In this document: positions 54,627 through 63,702 of the stretch, piece after piece
Layout of the letters: each line of letters starts with the position of its first letter
Numbering within the stretch: position 1 is the first letter of the stretch
DNA from: Brevibacillus brevis
GTDB lineage: Bacteria; Bacillota; Bacilli; Brevibacillales; Brevibacillaceae
Direction of reading: 5' to 3'
NCBI RefSeq assembly: GCF_022026395.1
Contig: NZ_CP041767.1
Span: 3,132,501-3,196,500, forward strand
Length of the DNA stretch: 64,000 nucleotides
Translations under genes and position numbers: made by a program
The notes under the pieces: generated by a model
What the model saw: the letters and a program-made list of their open reading frames with translations, nothing else
Database searches by the model: none
Told to the model about the DNA's origin: nothing

Positions 54627-55092
54627 CGTTCCTATCCCTTCCTTCTTTAAAATTTATACGTTTCTTGCTAATTACAACGTTTCGTCTTCAGAATAGATGA
54701 CGATTGTGCATTTCAAGAACGTATAGTATTTGGCATAAATGTTCCTTCATATATCATCTCAACGTGACTATATAAAAACGTTACTGACAACAGTATGTCA
54801 GTAACGTTTTATCATTTTTCCAATGGTTTTAGTTCTACTCTCTCCAAATACAAAACCGAATTTATTAAAGATTATTACGATCACCTTGTAAATGGGAGAG
54901 GAATGAGCAAGCGATAATGTGTTTCAAGATAGCTACTGTCAAAAGAAAATAAAGTATTAGACACTAGTCAATATTACATCGAGAAAACTTGGATAAGATA
55001 CCGAAAAGGATTTTATCCTCCATACTAGGAATTAGTATAAACAAATATTCGGATATTTAACTTCAAACATTCCAGGAAAGGCAGTGAATGAA
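54627..55092. other. Intergenic region with terminator and possible IS relic
   Basis: About 465 bases. A strong hairpin lies at 54774-54813. A frame at about 54829-54917 reads TLSKYKTEFIKDYYDHLVNG, faintly like the N-terminus of IS3-type transposase subunit A, but it is too short to call. The rest is the promoter region of the formamidase-family gene. Confidence 0.4.
54774..54813. terminator. Strong hairpin terminator
   Basis: AAAACGTTACTGACA pairs exactly with TGTCAGTAACGTTTT around CAGTAT or similar loop bases; T-runs exist on both strands. No gene ends just before it on the plus strand, so its partner may be lost. Confidence 0.75.
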
Positions 55093-56010
55093 ATGGCCAT
55101 ACATACGTTTCAACCGCAACGGTATTACATCAATTTCGGCTCTTATGAACCGGCGCTGGTTATAAACGACGGCGACACGGTTATCACCTCTACCATCGAT
55201 GCAAGAGGATGGGATCACATGGGAGAAAGCGTTGCCCCCAGAGGAAATCCGATGACGGGTCCCTTCTACGTGGAAGGCGCACAACCAGGTGATGTGTTGG
55301 AGGTTAAGCTGGAATCGATGACGCCAAACCGGGACTGGGGATGGACAGCCAATGTGCTTGCGCCTAACGTAGTCGATCCGCTGACAGCTACAACATTGCC
55401 CACTCTGGAAATCGTCCGCTGGCAGGTGGATGCTGCGCAGGGTATAGCGAGGTTAGAGCAGCCGACACCCGGTTTAGAATACCTGAACCTGCCGATTCGT
55501 CCGTTTCTCGGCTGTTTCGGTGTAGCCCCTTCCCGAGATCAGGCCATATCATCGGCGACAAGCGGCAATTACGGCGGGAATATGGACTACAAAGCGTTAG
55601 TTGCCGGTGTCTCTGTCTACTTTCCAGTGTTTGCGGAAGGCGCGCTTTTTCATCTTGGCGATGGACATGCGGTACAGGGATGCGGCGAAATTGTTGGCAC
55701 GGGTATAGAAATATCGTTAGACGTCCGTTTTTCCGTCCGTGTGCATAAGGGCAAGACGATAAAATGGCCGAGGGTGGAGTCCGACACTCACTTGTCTTGC
55801 ATCGGCAACGCCAGACCGCTCGAACAAGCGCTCCAGCACGCAACTACTGAAATGCTCTCCTTGCTAGTCGAAGACTATGGACTCTCGGTAAATGAAGCAA
55901 GCCTGCTGCTCGGCCAAGTCGTCGAATATGAGGTGGCCAACGTGTTCAATCCCGCTTACAGTGTCGTCTGTAAAATTCCAAAAGCCTATTTACCTGTTCG
56001 CAAATCCTAG
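55093..56010 (+). CDS. Acetamidase/formamidase family protein
   Basis: A 305-aa hydrolase of the FmdA_AmdA family. GPFYVEGAQPGDVLEVKLE near residues 50-70, GGNMDYKALVAGVSVYFPV and ALFHLGDGHAVQGCGEIVGT (metal-binding His and Asp) are diagnostic. It would release ammonia from short amides. ATG at 55093 is preferred; a GTG at 55084 sits too near the AGGAAAGG site. It stands alone with no amide transporter nearby, so the substrate remains open. Confidence 0.88.
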   Translation: MAIHTFQPQRYYINFGSYEPALVINDGDTVITSTIDARGWDHMGESVAPRGNPMTGPFYVEGAQPGDVLEVKLESMTPNRDWGWTANVLAPNVVDPLTATTLPTLEIVRWQVDAAQGIARLEQPTPGLEYLNLPIRPFLGCFGVAPSRDQAISSATSGNYGGNMDYKALVAGVSVYFPVFAEGALFHLGDGHAVQGCGEIVGTGIEISLDVRFSVRVHKGKTIKWPRVESDTHLSCIGNARPLEQALQHATTEMLSLLVEDYGLSVNEASLLLGQVVEYEVANVFNPAYSVVCKIPKAYLPVRKS

Positions 56011-56209
56011 CCCGCTCAAGGATTAAGAGAGGACGGATAGCCCCCTTCTTCCCATACCACCATATATGCAGTCCACATACGGCGGTAGTCATTGACAGAG
56101 GAATTGATATTGGAAGACTTAATTAGAGCCTCTATCATTTTTTCGAATGGAAAGTAATTGAATCTATTCCAATAACGCGTGGCTGGTTAAACTTAAATTG
56201 GAACGGATC

Positions 56210-56249
56210 AAAAAACAGCGAGTGCTGTTTCAGCACCCGCTATTTTTTA
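56210..56249. terminator. Terminator of the lactate permease gene
   Basis: AGCGAGTGCTG pairs with CAGCACCCGCT, with T-runs in both directions. It abuts the permease stop codon. Confidence 0.85.
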
Positions 56250-57953
56250 TGGAACCATCCATGACAGTAAATTGGACTGTAAATACGTGATGATACCGAT
56301 TATTACAACCAAGAATAAACTGTGTTTCACCGTAAAGCGGAATAAATCAGATTCTTTTCCGGCGAGTCCTACCGCAGCACAGGCAACGGCAATCGACTGC
56401 GGCGAAATCATTTTACCCGCTACCCCACCGCTCGTATTGGCTGCTAGGGCCAACACAGGTTCCATTCCCACTGATGTTGCTGTGACTTTTTGCAGGTTTC
56501 CAAACAGCAGGTTGGAAGAAGTATCTGAGCCAGTTATAAACACCCCTAACCAGCCAAGGAACGGAGAAAAGAACGGAAATAACGCCCCTGTGCCCGCCAA
56601 CGCCATCCCCAGTGTGGTACTCATTCCGGAAGCGTTTGCAACATAGGCAAAACCGACAACAGTCGCAATCGTGAGCAGCGGAAATTTCAGCTCGATCAAT
56701 GTCTCGCCAAAAGTGGCAAGCCAATCTTTCCAAGAGATGCTAACGATGAATTTGGTAACAATGGCAGCAAGCAATATCGCTGTTCCGGCTGCTACCAATA
56801 CTTCTAATTTGAAAAGAGCAGCAATCGGTTTTCCATTCCCATCGATAATCAGATTATGCAGACCAGGGACCTCAGGCGTGAAGCTCAATGCTTTCCCAAT
56901 CGGATTGAGCCAGTTAAATAAAAGGTTAGCCCCTTCATATTTGCCGACCAGCGCTTTTTTCACAGTCGGAATTCCCCAGATAGAGATAAAGGCGGTCAAT
57001 ACCAGGAAGGGAGACCATGCCTTGAAAACTTGTCCGGGTGTAAAGAGAGCTTTGCTGTTCTTGATAGCTTGTGCAGAGGCAGCTACTTCCGCGGTAGCTG
57101 CTTGTTCCCAGGGAAAACGGAAAATCGTTTTCGGTTTCCAAACCTTTAAGAACAAGGTTAACGCAACCAAAGAAACCAGTGCAGATAAAATGTCAGGTAG
57201 CTCCGGCCCCATAAAATTAGATGTCAAGTATTGTGTCAAGGAGAAAGAAATGCCGGAAACTAGGATCGCCGGAAGCACTTCAAGAGTCTTTTTAAATCCA
57301 GACATGATTACAACCAGATAGAAGGGAACAAAGACAGATAGGATAGGCAGCTGGCGGCCGACCATTTTGGATATTTCCATGGCTGGAACGCCAGTGGGAC
57401 CTTCCATGGCGATAATCGGAATTCCAATAGCACCAAAAGCAACGGGTGCCGTATTGGCAATTAAGCAAAGACCCGCGGCATACAAAGGATGAAAACCCAA
57501 GCCGACAAGAAGCGCAGCAGAAATCGCTACAGGAGCGCCAAAACCGGCTGCCCCTTCAAGAAAGGCTCCAAAAGAAAAGGCGACAAGAAGTGCCTGCAGA
57601 CGGCGGTCTTCCGTGATTGATAAGACAGAGCTGCGGATAATATCAAATTGCCCTGTTTTCACCGTGAGCTTGTACAAAAATACGGAGGAAATGATGATCC
57701 AACCGATGGGCAGAATACCATAAACGGCCCCTTGCACCGAAGACATTATCGCTATTCCCGCGGGCATGCGATACACCAATACAGCAACTAGGATCACCAT
57801 CAGTAAAGTGGTCAGCCCTGCCATATAGCCCTTCATACGTTTGATCGCAAGCGCCCAGAAAAAATAAAGAATGGGAATAAGCGCAACAAGCGCAGAGATT
57901 ACGAGACTCCCCCCAACCGGAGTAAAAACTTGCGTCCATGTCATGGTTTCCAC
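56247..57953 (-). CDS. lutP: L-lactate permease (LctP/LldP family)
   Basis: A 568-aa permease with about 13 membrane segments. GAFLEGAAGFGAPVAISAALLVGLGF, FITGSDTSSNLLFGNLQ and ANTSGGVAGKMISPQS are the hallmarks of the LctP family, which imports lactate or glycolate with protons. A GAGGTGG site precedes the ATG. It is divergent from lutR and shares LutR-type operators, so it supplies lactate to LutABC. Length fits the family. Confidence 0.95.
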   Translation of the reverse strand: METMTWTQVFTPVGGSLVISALVALIPILYFFWALAIKRMKGYMAGLTTLLMVILVAVLVYRMPAGIAIMSSVQGAVYGILPIGWIIISSVFLYKLTVKTGQFDIIRSSVLSITEDRRLQALLVAFSFGAFLEGAAGFGAPVAISAALLVGLGFHPLYAAGLCLIANTAPVAFGAIGIPIIAMEGPTGVPAMEISKMVGRQLPILSVFVPFYLVVIMSGFKKTLEVLPAILVSGISFSLTQYLTSNFMGPELPDILSALVSLVALTLFLKVWKPKTIFRFPWEQAATAEVAASAQAIKNSKALFTPGQVFKAWSPFLVLTAFISIWGIPTVKKALVGKYEGANLLFNWLNPIGKALSFTPEVPGLHNLIIDGNGKPIAALFKLEVLVAAGTAILLAAIVTKFIVSISWKDWLATFGETLIELKFPLLTIATVVGFAYVANASGMSTTLGMALAGTGALFPFFSPFLGWLGVFITGSDTSSNLLFGNLQKVTATSVGMEPVLALAANTSGGVAGKMISPQSIAVACAAVGLAGKESDLFRFTVKHSLFLVVIIGIITYLQSNLLSWMVP

Positions 57954-58057
57954 CTCTTTTTTATTCTTTTTATTTGAAAGCGGTTTCGAAATTTTAAATG
58001 TAAAATGGCTTGATATCCCCCTTACGAACTTGTATTTACCAGACAGTCAAAGTGTCA

Positions 58058-58081
58058 CCATCTGATATGGTCATCTGATGT
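58058..58081 (-). promoter_or_regulatory. LutR-type operators of the lactate permease
   Basis: TCATCTGATGT at 58071-58081 is one mismatch from the LutR palindrome TCATC-N-GATGA, and CCATCTGATATGG at 58058-58070 is a second, partial copy. Confidence 0.6.
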
Positions 58082-58216
58082 CTTCTTTTCGACAGTTCTC
58101 ATTATATGTACCCTGGTTTTTTTTGACAAGTATTTTTTGAATATTCGAAACTAGTTGTTTTAAAAGTTGAATTATGTACCCTTTCCCTCGTAACCTATGC
58201 CAAAAAGGATGCAGCC

Positions 58217-58261
58217 TTGACAAATAACTGACAATTCAGGTAGGATGAACTCATCAGATGA
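58217..58261 (+). promoter_or_regulatory. lutR promoter with overlapping LutR operator
   Basis: TTGACA (58217-58222) and TAGGAT (58241-58246) are 18 bp apart. A perfect TCATCAGATGA (TCATC-N-GATGA) at 58251-58261 covers the predicted start site, so LutR should repress itself. The in-frame ATG at 58245 lies within the -10 box and cannot be a start. Confidence 0.7.
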
Positions 58262-58289
58262 CCCTAAGAAAGTAAAGGGTGAATGCAGA

Positions 58290-58991
58290 ATGAAAGCGGT
58301 GCCACAATTCAAAGTACGCAAAACGTACGAAGAAGTATCTGACTATATCAAAGATCAAATTATCAATGGCGTTTACAAACCTGGAGATCGACTGCCTTCT
58401 CTTCGCGAATTCAGTGACCTTTTTGGAGTCGGTCAGTCAACCATGCGAGAGGCAATCAGTGCACTCAAAACGTTGGGTCTTGTGACCATTCGTCAGGGTG
58501 AAGGTACGTTTGTCACCCGCTTAAATCCAGAAGAGGTATTGTCTGGATTTGAACCGATTCAACCTGTCACGGAACAAGACATCATGTCACTCTTGGAGGT
58601 TCGGAAGATCATTGAGACGGGAATCGTTCAACTAGCCGCCGAGAGACGGTCTGATGAAGATTTGCAACGTATCGAGGATGCATTGAAGGAAATGGAAGCA
58701 GCAGTTTCAAATGGAGATTTAGGAGAAAAGGCCGACTGGAAATTTCATTACGAAATCGCCAAAGCATGCCATAACTCGGTTCTGGAATCAATCATGCAAT
58801 CCATATCTGAGACCATGAGCAAGGCATTAAAAGCAAGCCGCGAAAAAATGTTTCAAACGAAAGGAAATCCGGAACGGCTCCTGGCTGAACACAAGGAAAT
58901 TTTCAAGGCTATCGCTAACAAAAATTCCAAAAGAGCCGAAGAATCCATGCTCTACCACCTACTTGGCGTAGAAAAAGAAATGTTTGATTAA
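58290..58991 (+). CDS. lutR: Lactate-utilisation repressor, GntR/FadR family (LutR)
   Basis: A 233-aa protein. The N-terminal winged helix (YEEVSDYIKDQIINGVYKPG; LFGVGQSTMREAISALKTLG) is followed by an FCD ligand-binding domain with metal-site residues in DWKFHYEIAKACHN. It is the length of LutR, the repressor of lactate genes in Bacillus, released when lactate is present. The start at 58290 follows AAGGGTGA, and the upstream promoter excludes earlier starts. It lies between the permease and lutABC with operators on both sides. Confidence 0.88.
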   Translation: MKAVPQFKVRKTYEEVSDYIKDQIINGVYKPGDRLPSLREFSDLFGVGQSTMREAISALKTLGLVTIRQGEGTFVTRLNPEEVLSGFEPIQPVTEQDIMSLLEVRKIIETGIVQLAAERRSDEDLQRIEDALKEMEAAVSNGDLGEKADWKFHYEIAKACHNSVLESIMQSISETMSKALKASREKMFQTKGNPERLLAEHKEIFKAIANKNSKRAEESMLYHLLGVEKEMFD

Positions 58992-59018
58992 GATCAAGCA
59001 TTTTCTTTTTTAAACAAG

Positions 59019-59029
59019 TCATCAGATGA
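59019..59029 (+). promoter_or_regulatory. LutR operator upstream of lutA
   Basis: A perfect TCATCAGATGA, 62 bp before the lutA start codon, immediately after a T-rich stretch ending lutR transcription. Confidence 0.75.
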
Positions 59030-59091
59030 CATCATGATCATATATTTGGATGGATCATGATGGCTAATAAATTCGAAAGGAAGCTGGATGA

Positions 59092-59823
59092 ATGAAAGTA
59101 TCAATGTTTATTACCTGTCTATCGGATGCTTTTTATCCTGAAGTGGGCGAAGCAATGGCACGACTTCTGGCTAGATATGGCATCAAGCTGGATTTTCCCG
59201 AACGGCAAGTGTGTTGCGGCCAACCAGCTTTTAACAGCGGGTATTGGGATACCGCTAGAGAAGGAGCAAAAACAATTATTCATACATTCGCAGACAGCGA
59301 TTTTGTGGTTGCTCCATCCGGTTCTTGTATCGGGATGATTCATCACCACTACCCTACTCTTTTTAAAGAAGATCCGAAATATCTGGCACTTGCTCATGAT
59401 CTCATTGGTAAAAGCTATGAGTTCTCGCAGTTTCTTGTTCATGTGCTCGGGGTGACTGATATTGGTGCCCTCTTCCCCCACCGCGTCACCTATCACCCCT
59501 CCTGCCACGGTAGCCGTTTACTTGGCGTAAAAGACGAGCCTCATATTCTGCTCTCCCATGTAAAAGGTTTGGAGTTTGTGCCCCTTCCTTTCGCGGAGGA
59601 TTGCTGCGGATTCGGAGGAACTTTTGCCATAAAGGTCTCCGACATCTCCGGTGCAATGGTTACAGAAAAAGCAGAACATGTGCTAGAAACCAATGCAGAG
59701 GTCCTGGTCGGCCTTGATATGGGCTGCCTAACAAATATCTCCGGGCGTTTGCACCATGAGGGACATCCGATTCGCGTAATGCATCTGGCAGAGCTATTGT
59801 ATGAAGGAGTGAAAGGAGTATGA
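59092..59823 (+). CDS. lutA: Lactate utilisation iron-sulfur protein LutA
   Basis: A 243-aa protein with two Cys-rich CCG domains: VCCGQPAFNSGYW (residues about 38-50), and YHPSCHGSRLLG with EDCCGFGGTFAIK. These are typical of the LutA/YkgE subunit that with LutB and LutC oxidises L-lactate to pyruvate, replacing flavin lactate dehydrogenase. AAAGGAAG precedes the ATG. The stop overlaps the lutB start by four bases (ATGA), so the three proteins are made together. Confidence 0.95.
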   Translation: MKVSMFITCLSDAFYPEVGEAMARLLARYGIKLDFPERQVCCGQPAFNSGYWDTAREGAKTIIHTFADSDFVVAPSGSCIGMIHHHYPTLFKEDPKYLALAHDLIGKSYEFSQFLVHVLGVTDIGALFPHRVTYHPSCHGSRLLGVKDEPHILLSHVKGLEFVPLPFAEDCCGFGGTFAIKVSDISGAMVTEKAEHVLETNAEVLVGLDMGCLTNISGRLHHEGHPIRVMHLAELLYEGVKGV

Positions 59824-61319
59824 GCGCAAAAGCATCCTCAACCGCAACTTTAAATGAACGCGCACAAATTGCACTAAACGATAATTTTTTGCGAAATGCC
59901 GTAAAATTCACAACAGAAAAACTAAGAACAAACAAAGTTACAGCAACTGACGAGTTGGGCAACTGGGAAGAGTGGCGTGAACAAGGACGGCAAATCCGCC
60001 TGCATACAATTGCACATTTAGACTACTATCTGTCGCTGTTCGTAAATAATGTGCGCGCGTTAGGTGGGCATGTACATTTCGCCTCTGATGCCAAAGAAGC
60101 TATAGAAATCACAATGAATATCGTGAAAGAAAAACATACTCGATCCGTTGTCAAATCAAAATCGATGCTTTCTGAAGAAGTGCATATTAATCAAGTGTTT
60201 GAACAACACGGAATCGAAGTGGTAGAAACGGACTTGGGAGAATATATTATTCAACTCGCCGGTGAGACTCCCTCCCATATAATCATTCCCGCCATTCACA
60301 AAAACAAAGAGCAAGTAGCAGAGCTATTTTCAAACGTGGCTGAAAAGCGCTTACCAGCAGATACTGCTGTTCTGGCAGGCTTTGCCCGATCAAAGCTGCG
60401 GGAGAAATTCCTTGAAGCCGAGATTGGGATGACCGGATGCAACTTTGCTATCGCGGAAACAGGCTCCATCGCATTGTTTTCCAATGAAGGAAATGCCCGC
60501 ATGGTAAGCACGGTTCCTAAAACACAGATCACCTTCATGGGCATGGAAAGAATCATTCCCTCTTTGGAAGACCTTGAAGTAATGGCTACCTTGCTGCCGC
60601 GTGCCGCTACAGGGCAAAAGCTGACGGTATACATGTCGTTGATAAATGGGCCTCGCCGCTCAGATGACTCCGACGGACCAGAGGAGTTACACGTAGTAAT
60701 TATTGACAACGGCCGTTCAAAGCAGCTGGGAGATCCCGAATTTCAGGAGGTTTTAAACTGCATCCGCTGCGGAGCATGTCTAAATGCTTGCCCTGTCTAT
60801 CGACATGTAGGCGGACATGCGTATGGTTGGGTGTACAGTGGTCCGATTGGCGCCGTACTGACTCCTCTCCTGCATGAAGACAAGGAATTGGCGAATGCAT
60901 CCAGCCTATGTGGGGCCTGCTATGAAGCCTGTCCCGTTAAAATACCGCTGCATGATATGCTCGTCTACCAACGCAGACGAAATGTGGAAGAAGCTTTGAC
61001 AAAGAAAGCGGAACAACTGGGAATGAAAGCCTTTAAATTTATTTCTTCCAACCACAGACTGTTCCGTCGAATTCTGCGAATCAGCCAACTGGGACAAAAG
61101 CCTTTTGTCAAAGGTGGAGTGATCACAGCCAAAATCGGACCTTTAAAGGGTTGGAATACCTATCGTTACGCACCAAAACTTGCCCAACACTCCTTCCGGG
61201 ATACGTGGAAAGCGCTTGTCACTGAACTTCAGTTTGAATTGCAGGAAATGGGTCCGGAAATGAAAGATCGTCTAACCGACATCCTGAAAAAACGGGGGAA
61301 CACACATGAGTCACAGTGA
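59820..61319 (+). CDS. lutB: Lactate utilisation iron-sulfur protein LutB
   Basis: A 499-aa protein with an N-terminal LUD domain (about residues 60-300, GCNFAIAETGSIALFSNEGN) and two [4Fe-4S] ferredoxin motifs, CIRCGACLNACPVYRH and CGACYEACPVKIPL, near residues 315-385. It is the electron-transfer and probably catalytic scaffold of the lactate oxidation complex. It overlaps lutA by 4 bp and lutC by 14 bp. AAAGGAG lies 3-8 nt before the start. Length is slightly over the Bacillus protein. Confidence 0.95.
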   Translation: MSAKASSTATLNERAQIALNDNFLRNAVKFTTEKLRTNKVTATDELGNWEEWREQGRQIRLHTIAHLDYYLSLFVNNVRALGGHVHFASDAKEAIEITMNIVKEKHTRSVVKSKSMLSEEVHINQVFEQHGIEVVETDLGEYIIQLAGETPSHIIIPAIHKNKEQVAELFSNVAEKRLPADTAVLAGFARSKLREKFLEAEIGMTGCNFAIAETGSIALFSNEGNARMVSTVPKTQITFMGMERIIPSLEDLEVMATLLPRAATGQKLTVYMSLINGPRRSDDSDGPEELHVVIIDNGRSKQLGDPEFQEVLNCIRCGACLNACPVYRHVGGHAYGWVYSGPIGAVLTPLLHEDKELANASSLCGACYEACPVKIPLHDMLVYQRRRNVEEALTKKAEQLGMKAFKFISSNHRLFRRILRISQLGQKPFVKGGVITAKIGPLKGWNTYRYAPKLAQHSFRDTWKALVTELQFELQEMGPEMKDRLTDILKKRGNTHESQ

Positions 61320-62007
61320 AAAAGAAGCACAATTCTTCAACACGATCGCAAATCGGTTAGGCAGAAACCGGATGACCACTCCTCCCCCACAACCCGTTCG
61401 CGGTGTTCCGGACTTTTGGAAAATGTACCATCTCAGCTCTGATGAAAGAATAGACCTATTTATTAAAAATTGGGAGATGCTTGGTGGTGTCGCTAAACGC
61501 TTTTCTTCTCCAGAAGCTCTTTGCTCATATATCGCTGAAGTAGTCCAAACCTTTGAAGCAAAACGAATCATTCACGAAGACCACGTCCTTTTTCAAAGCA
61601 TGTACCAGGACAGCTCGTTCAATGGTGTAGAGATGACGATATGGCGGAAACAGGAAGAATCTGATTTGCTGAGTAAAGCGGCGCATGCTGATATTGGGAT
61701 TTCTATTGCAGATTTTGCCATTGCCCATACTGGCACAGTCGTGATGACTTCGGCAGCGTCAAAAGGCCGCTCTCTCAGCTTGCTACCCACCATTTTTATG
61801 GCTGTCATTCGAACTGAAAATATCAAAACACGTATGGGTGAAGCTCTACAGGAAATCAACAAATGGAATGACGGCAAAATGCCTGCGGGCGTTCACTTTA
61901 TTTCCGGTCCCAGCCGTTCCGCCGATATTGAGAACGACTTAACTATTGGCGTTCATGGTCCAGGAATTGTTCACGCACTTATCCTTGAAGAAGAGATCAA
62001 AGGATAA
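61306..62007 (+). CDS. lutC: Lactate utilisation protein LutC
   Basis: A 233-aa LUD-domain protein. DIGISIADFAIAHTGTVVMTSA and FISGPSRSADIENDLTIGVHGPG are the family's conserved blocks; the latter resembles 5-formyl-THF-cyclo-ligase-like folds. It is the third subunit for L-lactate oxidation. GGGGGAA precedes the ATG, inside lutB. A terminator follows 60 bp after the stop. Confidence 0.94.
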   Translation: MSHSEKEAQFFNTIANRLGRNRMTTPPPQPVRGVPDFWKMYHLSSDERIDLFIKNWEMLGGVAKRFSSPEALCSYIAEVVQTFEAKRIIHEDHVLFQSMYQDSSFNGVEMTIWRKQEESDLLSKAAHADIGISIADFAIAHTGTVVMTSAASKGRSLSLLPTIFMAVIRTENIKTRMGEALQEINKWNDGKMPAGVHFISGPSRSADIENDLTIGVHGPGIVHALILEEEIKG

Positions 62008-62068
62008 ACGGAATCACATACGAATGTCCGATGGATTTCAACTGGCCACCATCGTCCGAACCACCAGA

Positions 62069-62096
62069 AGGGTGGGGGTTCGCCTCCCCCTTTTCT
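62069..62096 (+). terminator. Terminator of lutABC
   Basis: AAGGGTGGGGG pairs with CCTCCCCCTT, followed by TTCT on the plus strand. Confidence 0.75.
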
Positions 62097-62380
62097 ATCA
62101 TGCTCCCATTAATCTCAAAGCTACTTTTCTGAATTAGAAGGTTTTCTCCGCCTTAGGAGTATCATAAAAGCTGTTGACGATTACCTGTAAATGGAATATC
62201 CAGTGCTTCTGTATATGGTACACCTCTTTTGGCGTGCGAGCTCTCCTCTCTCATCACGTTTGTTCCCAACAGCCAAGCGTTAACAAAGATATGAAAAGCA
62301 TAGGTAGGATCAAATTAGAAAAAATTACGACTTCGGTTCCGTATTCATGAGGGATGAACCGCTCTTTTTTCTATAAGCCC

Positions 62381-62412
62381 TTGACTTTCACATTAGCGTG
62401 AACGTTTAGACT
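62381..62412 (+). promoter_or_regulatory. MerR-type promoter of the short-chain dehydrogenase gene
   Basis: TTGACT at 62381-62386 and TTAGAC/TAGACT at 62406-62412 are separated by 19-20 bp, longer than a normal spacer. TTCAC-ATTAGC-GTGAA, a perfect palindrome, fills the spacer (62387-62402). This is the layout activated by MerR-family regulators, and a merR gene lies just downstream. Confidence 0.7.
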
Positions 62413-62453
62413 ACATCCAGAAAGAGATCTCATTCGCTCAAGGAGGAACAAAA

Positions 62454-63212
62454 ATGAACTACTACACAGGGAAAAAAGCAGTCGTAACTGGAGGAACACA
62501 TGGTATGGGCTTGGCTGTGGCAAAAGCTTTGCTGACAGGCGGCGCCGAGGTCATCGTCTCTGGTCGTAATCCGAAAAATGCCGAGGAAGCAAAACGTGAG
62601 CTGGGCGAACGGGCACATGTTGTGGTGTCTGATGTATCGAGCATGAAGGATGTGCAAGCATTCGGGGACTATGTTGAAAAGCATTTTGGCAAGATCGATT
62701 TTCTCCATGTGAATGCAGGTACTTCTATTCTGGAACCGTTTTTGGAAGTCACTGAAGAGACCTACGATCGGATTTTTGAGGTAAATACGAAAGGGGCATT
62801 TTTCACCGTCCAGCGCTTGGCGCCGCTAATTCATGAAGGAGGTTCCATCGTATTTACATCTTCCGTAGCGGATGAAGGCGGCTACCCTGGCATGAGCGTA
62901 TACAGTGCATCTAAAGCGGCATTGCGTTCCTTGGCCTCCGGGTTTGCGGTGGAGTTGCTAGACAAGGGTATTCGCGTCAATGTCGTGAGTCCCGGTTTCA
63001 TTGATACGCCTTCCATGGGAGTTGCCGGTTTCACGGATGCAGAACGCGTTACCTTCCAGGAGCTTGGTGACAAGATTACACCCATGAAACGTCATGGTTC
63101 GTCAGAAGAAGTGGCGAAAGCGGTGCTTTTCCTCGCCTTTGACGCTACCTTTACGACTGGTGCGAGGCTAACTGTGGATGGTGGCATCGGGCAAAACTTG
63201 CATTCCTTGTAA
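62454..63212 (+). CDS. Short-chain dehydrogenase/reductase (SDR) family oxidoreductase
   Basis: A 252-aa classical SDR. The T-G-x3-G-x-G cofactor motif is [19 protein letters not shown] is [11 protein letters not shown], and the catalytic Ser and Y-x3-K are in [11 protein letters not shown] and YSASKAALR. It would reduce or oxidise an alcohol/ketone with NAD(P). AAGGAGG stands before the ATG. It probably belongs to the regulon of the MerR gene convergent to it, with a stress or aldehyde signal. Substrate unknown. Confidence 0.88.
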   Translation: MNYYTGKKAVVTGGTHGMGLAVAKALLTGGAEVIVSGRNPKNAEEAKRELGERAHVVVSDVSSMKDVQAFGDYVEKHFGKIDFLHVNAGTSILEPFLEVTEETYDRIFEVNTKGAFFTVQRLAPLIHEGGSIVFTSSVADEGGYPGMSVYSASKAALRSLASGFAVELLDKGIRVNVVSPGFIDTPSMGVAGFTDAERVTFQELGDKITPMKRHGSSEEVAKAVLFLAFDATFTTGARLTVDGGIGQNLHSL

Positions 63213-63250
63213 AAAGACGGCCCCGGAGCAGCTGATCGCTTCGGGGCCGT
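63211..63250 (-). terminator. Terminator of the merR gene
   Basis: ACGGCCCCG pairs with CGGGGCCGT around a 15-16 base loop; a T-run (TCTTTTT) follows on the minus strand. It is shared with the convergent dehydrogenase gene. Confidence 0.85.
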
Positions 63251-63259
63251 GACCATGAA

Positions 63260-63625
63260 CTAACTCGTAACCTTTTTACCACGTGTAATAGCTATTTGCC
63301 TCTCCAGCGTTTTCTTCCACTCTTGGAGTGCCTCCATCTGTTCGTTCACTTTTCTGAGCTTTTGTTCGTAGATCGCCAGCATTTCCTCGCAATATTCGTA
63401 ATCGTCGGGAGCTGCCACTTCCCCTCTGAAGACCGTCCTGATTTCATCTGCGGTCAACCCCAGCTTCAAGTACAGTTGAATCATTTTGACACGTTTGACT
63501 GCCGATTCATTAAAATAGCGGTAATCGTTTTCCAGTCGTTCTGCCTGTAGCAAGCCCTTTTCTTCATAATGACGGATCGACCGGGTACTGACATTCGTTA
63601 ATTGGGATAATTCGCTTATTTTCAC
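63260..63625 (-). CDS. MerR family transcriptional regulator
   Basis: A 121-aa protein from GTG 63625. The MerR winged helix (KISELSQLTNVSTRSIRHYEEKGLL, then YRYFNESAVKRVKMI) is followed by a coiled dimerisation helix (AIYEQKLRKVNEQMEALQEW). There is no Cys-rich metal site, so it is not a metal sensor; it resembles regulators of aldehyde or oxidative stress. A GAGGAGG site lies 11 nt before the GTG. It is convergent to the dehydrogenase gene whose promoter has a MerR-type spacer. Confidence 0.85.
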   Translation of the reverse strand: MKISELSQLTNVSTRSIRHYEEKGLLQAERLENDYRYFNESAVKRVKMIQLYLKLGLTADEIRTVFRGEVAAPDDYEYCEEMLAIYEQKLRKVNEQMEALQEWKKTLERQIAITRGKKVTS

Positions 63626-63702
63626 GGAGCATAGATCCTCCTCGTAAGAAATTGCTATCCCAATTATATGCCAGAATGTCAATGTATCCATATCGTTTTT
63701 GA

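Larger units (their letters stand above)
62008..62453. other. Intergenic region before the short-chain dehydrogenase
   Basis: About 445 bases. It holds the lutABC terminator and a MerR-type promoter listed separately. Short frames between 62100 and 62350 are not supported. Confidence 0.6.

Noticed and set aside
54829..54917. IS3-like transposase start
   Set aside because: The resemblance is about 20 residues with no start site; too short to annotate as a mobile element.
58245..58289. Longer LutR start
   Set aside because: The ATG lies in the -10 box and the LutR operator covers the predicted transcription start.
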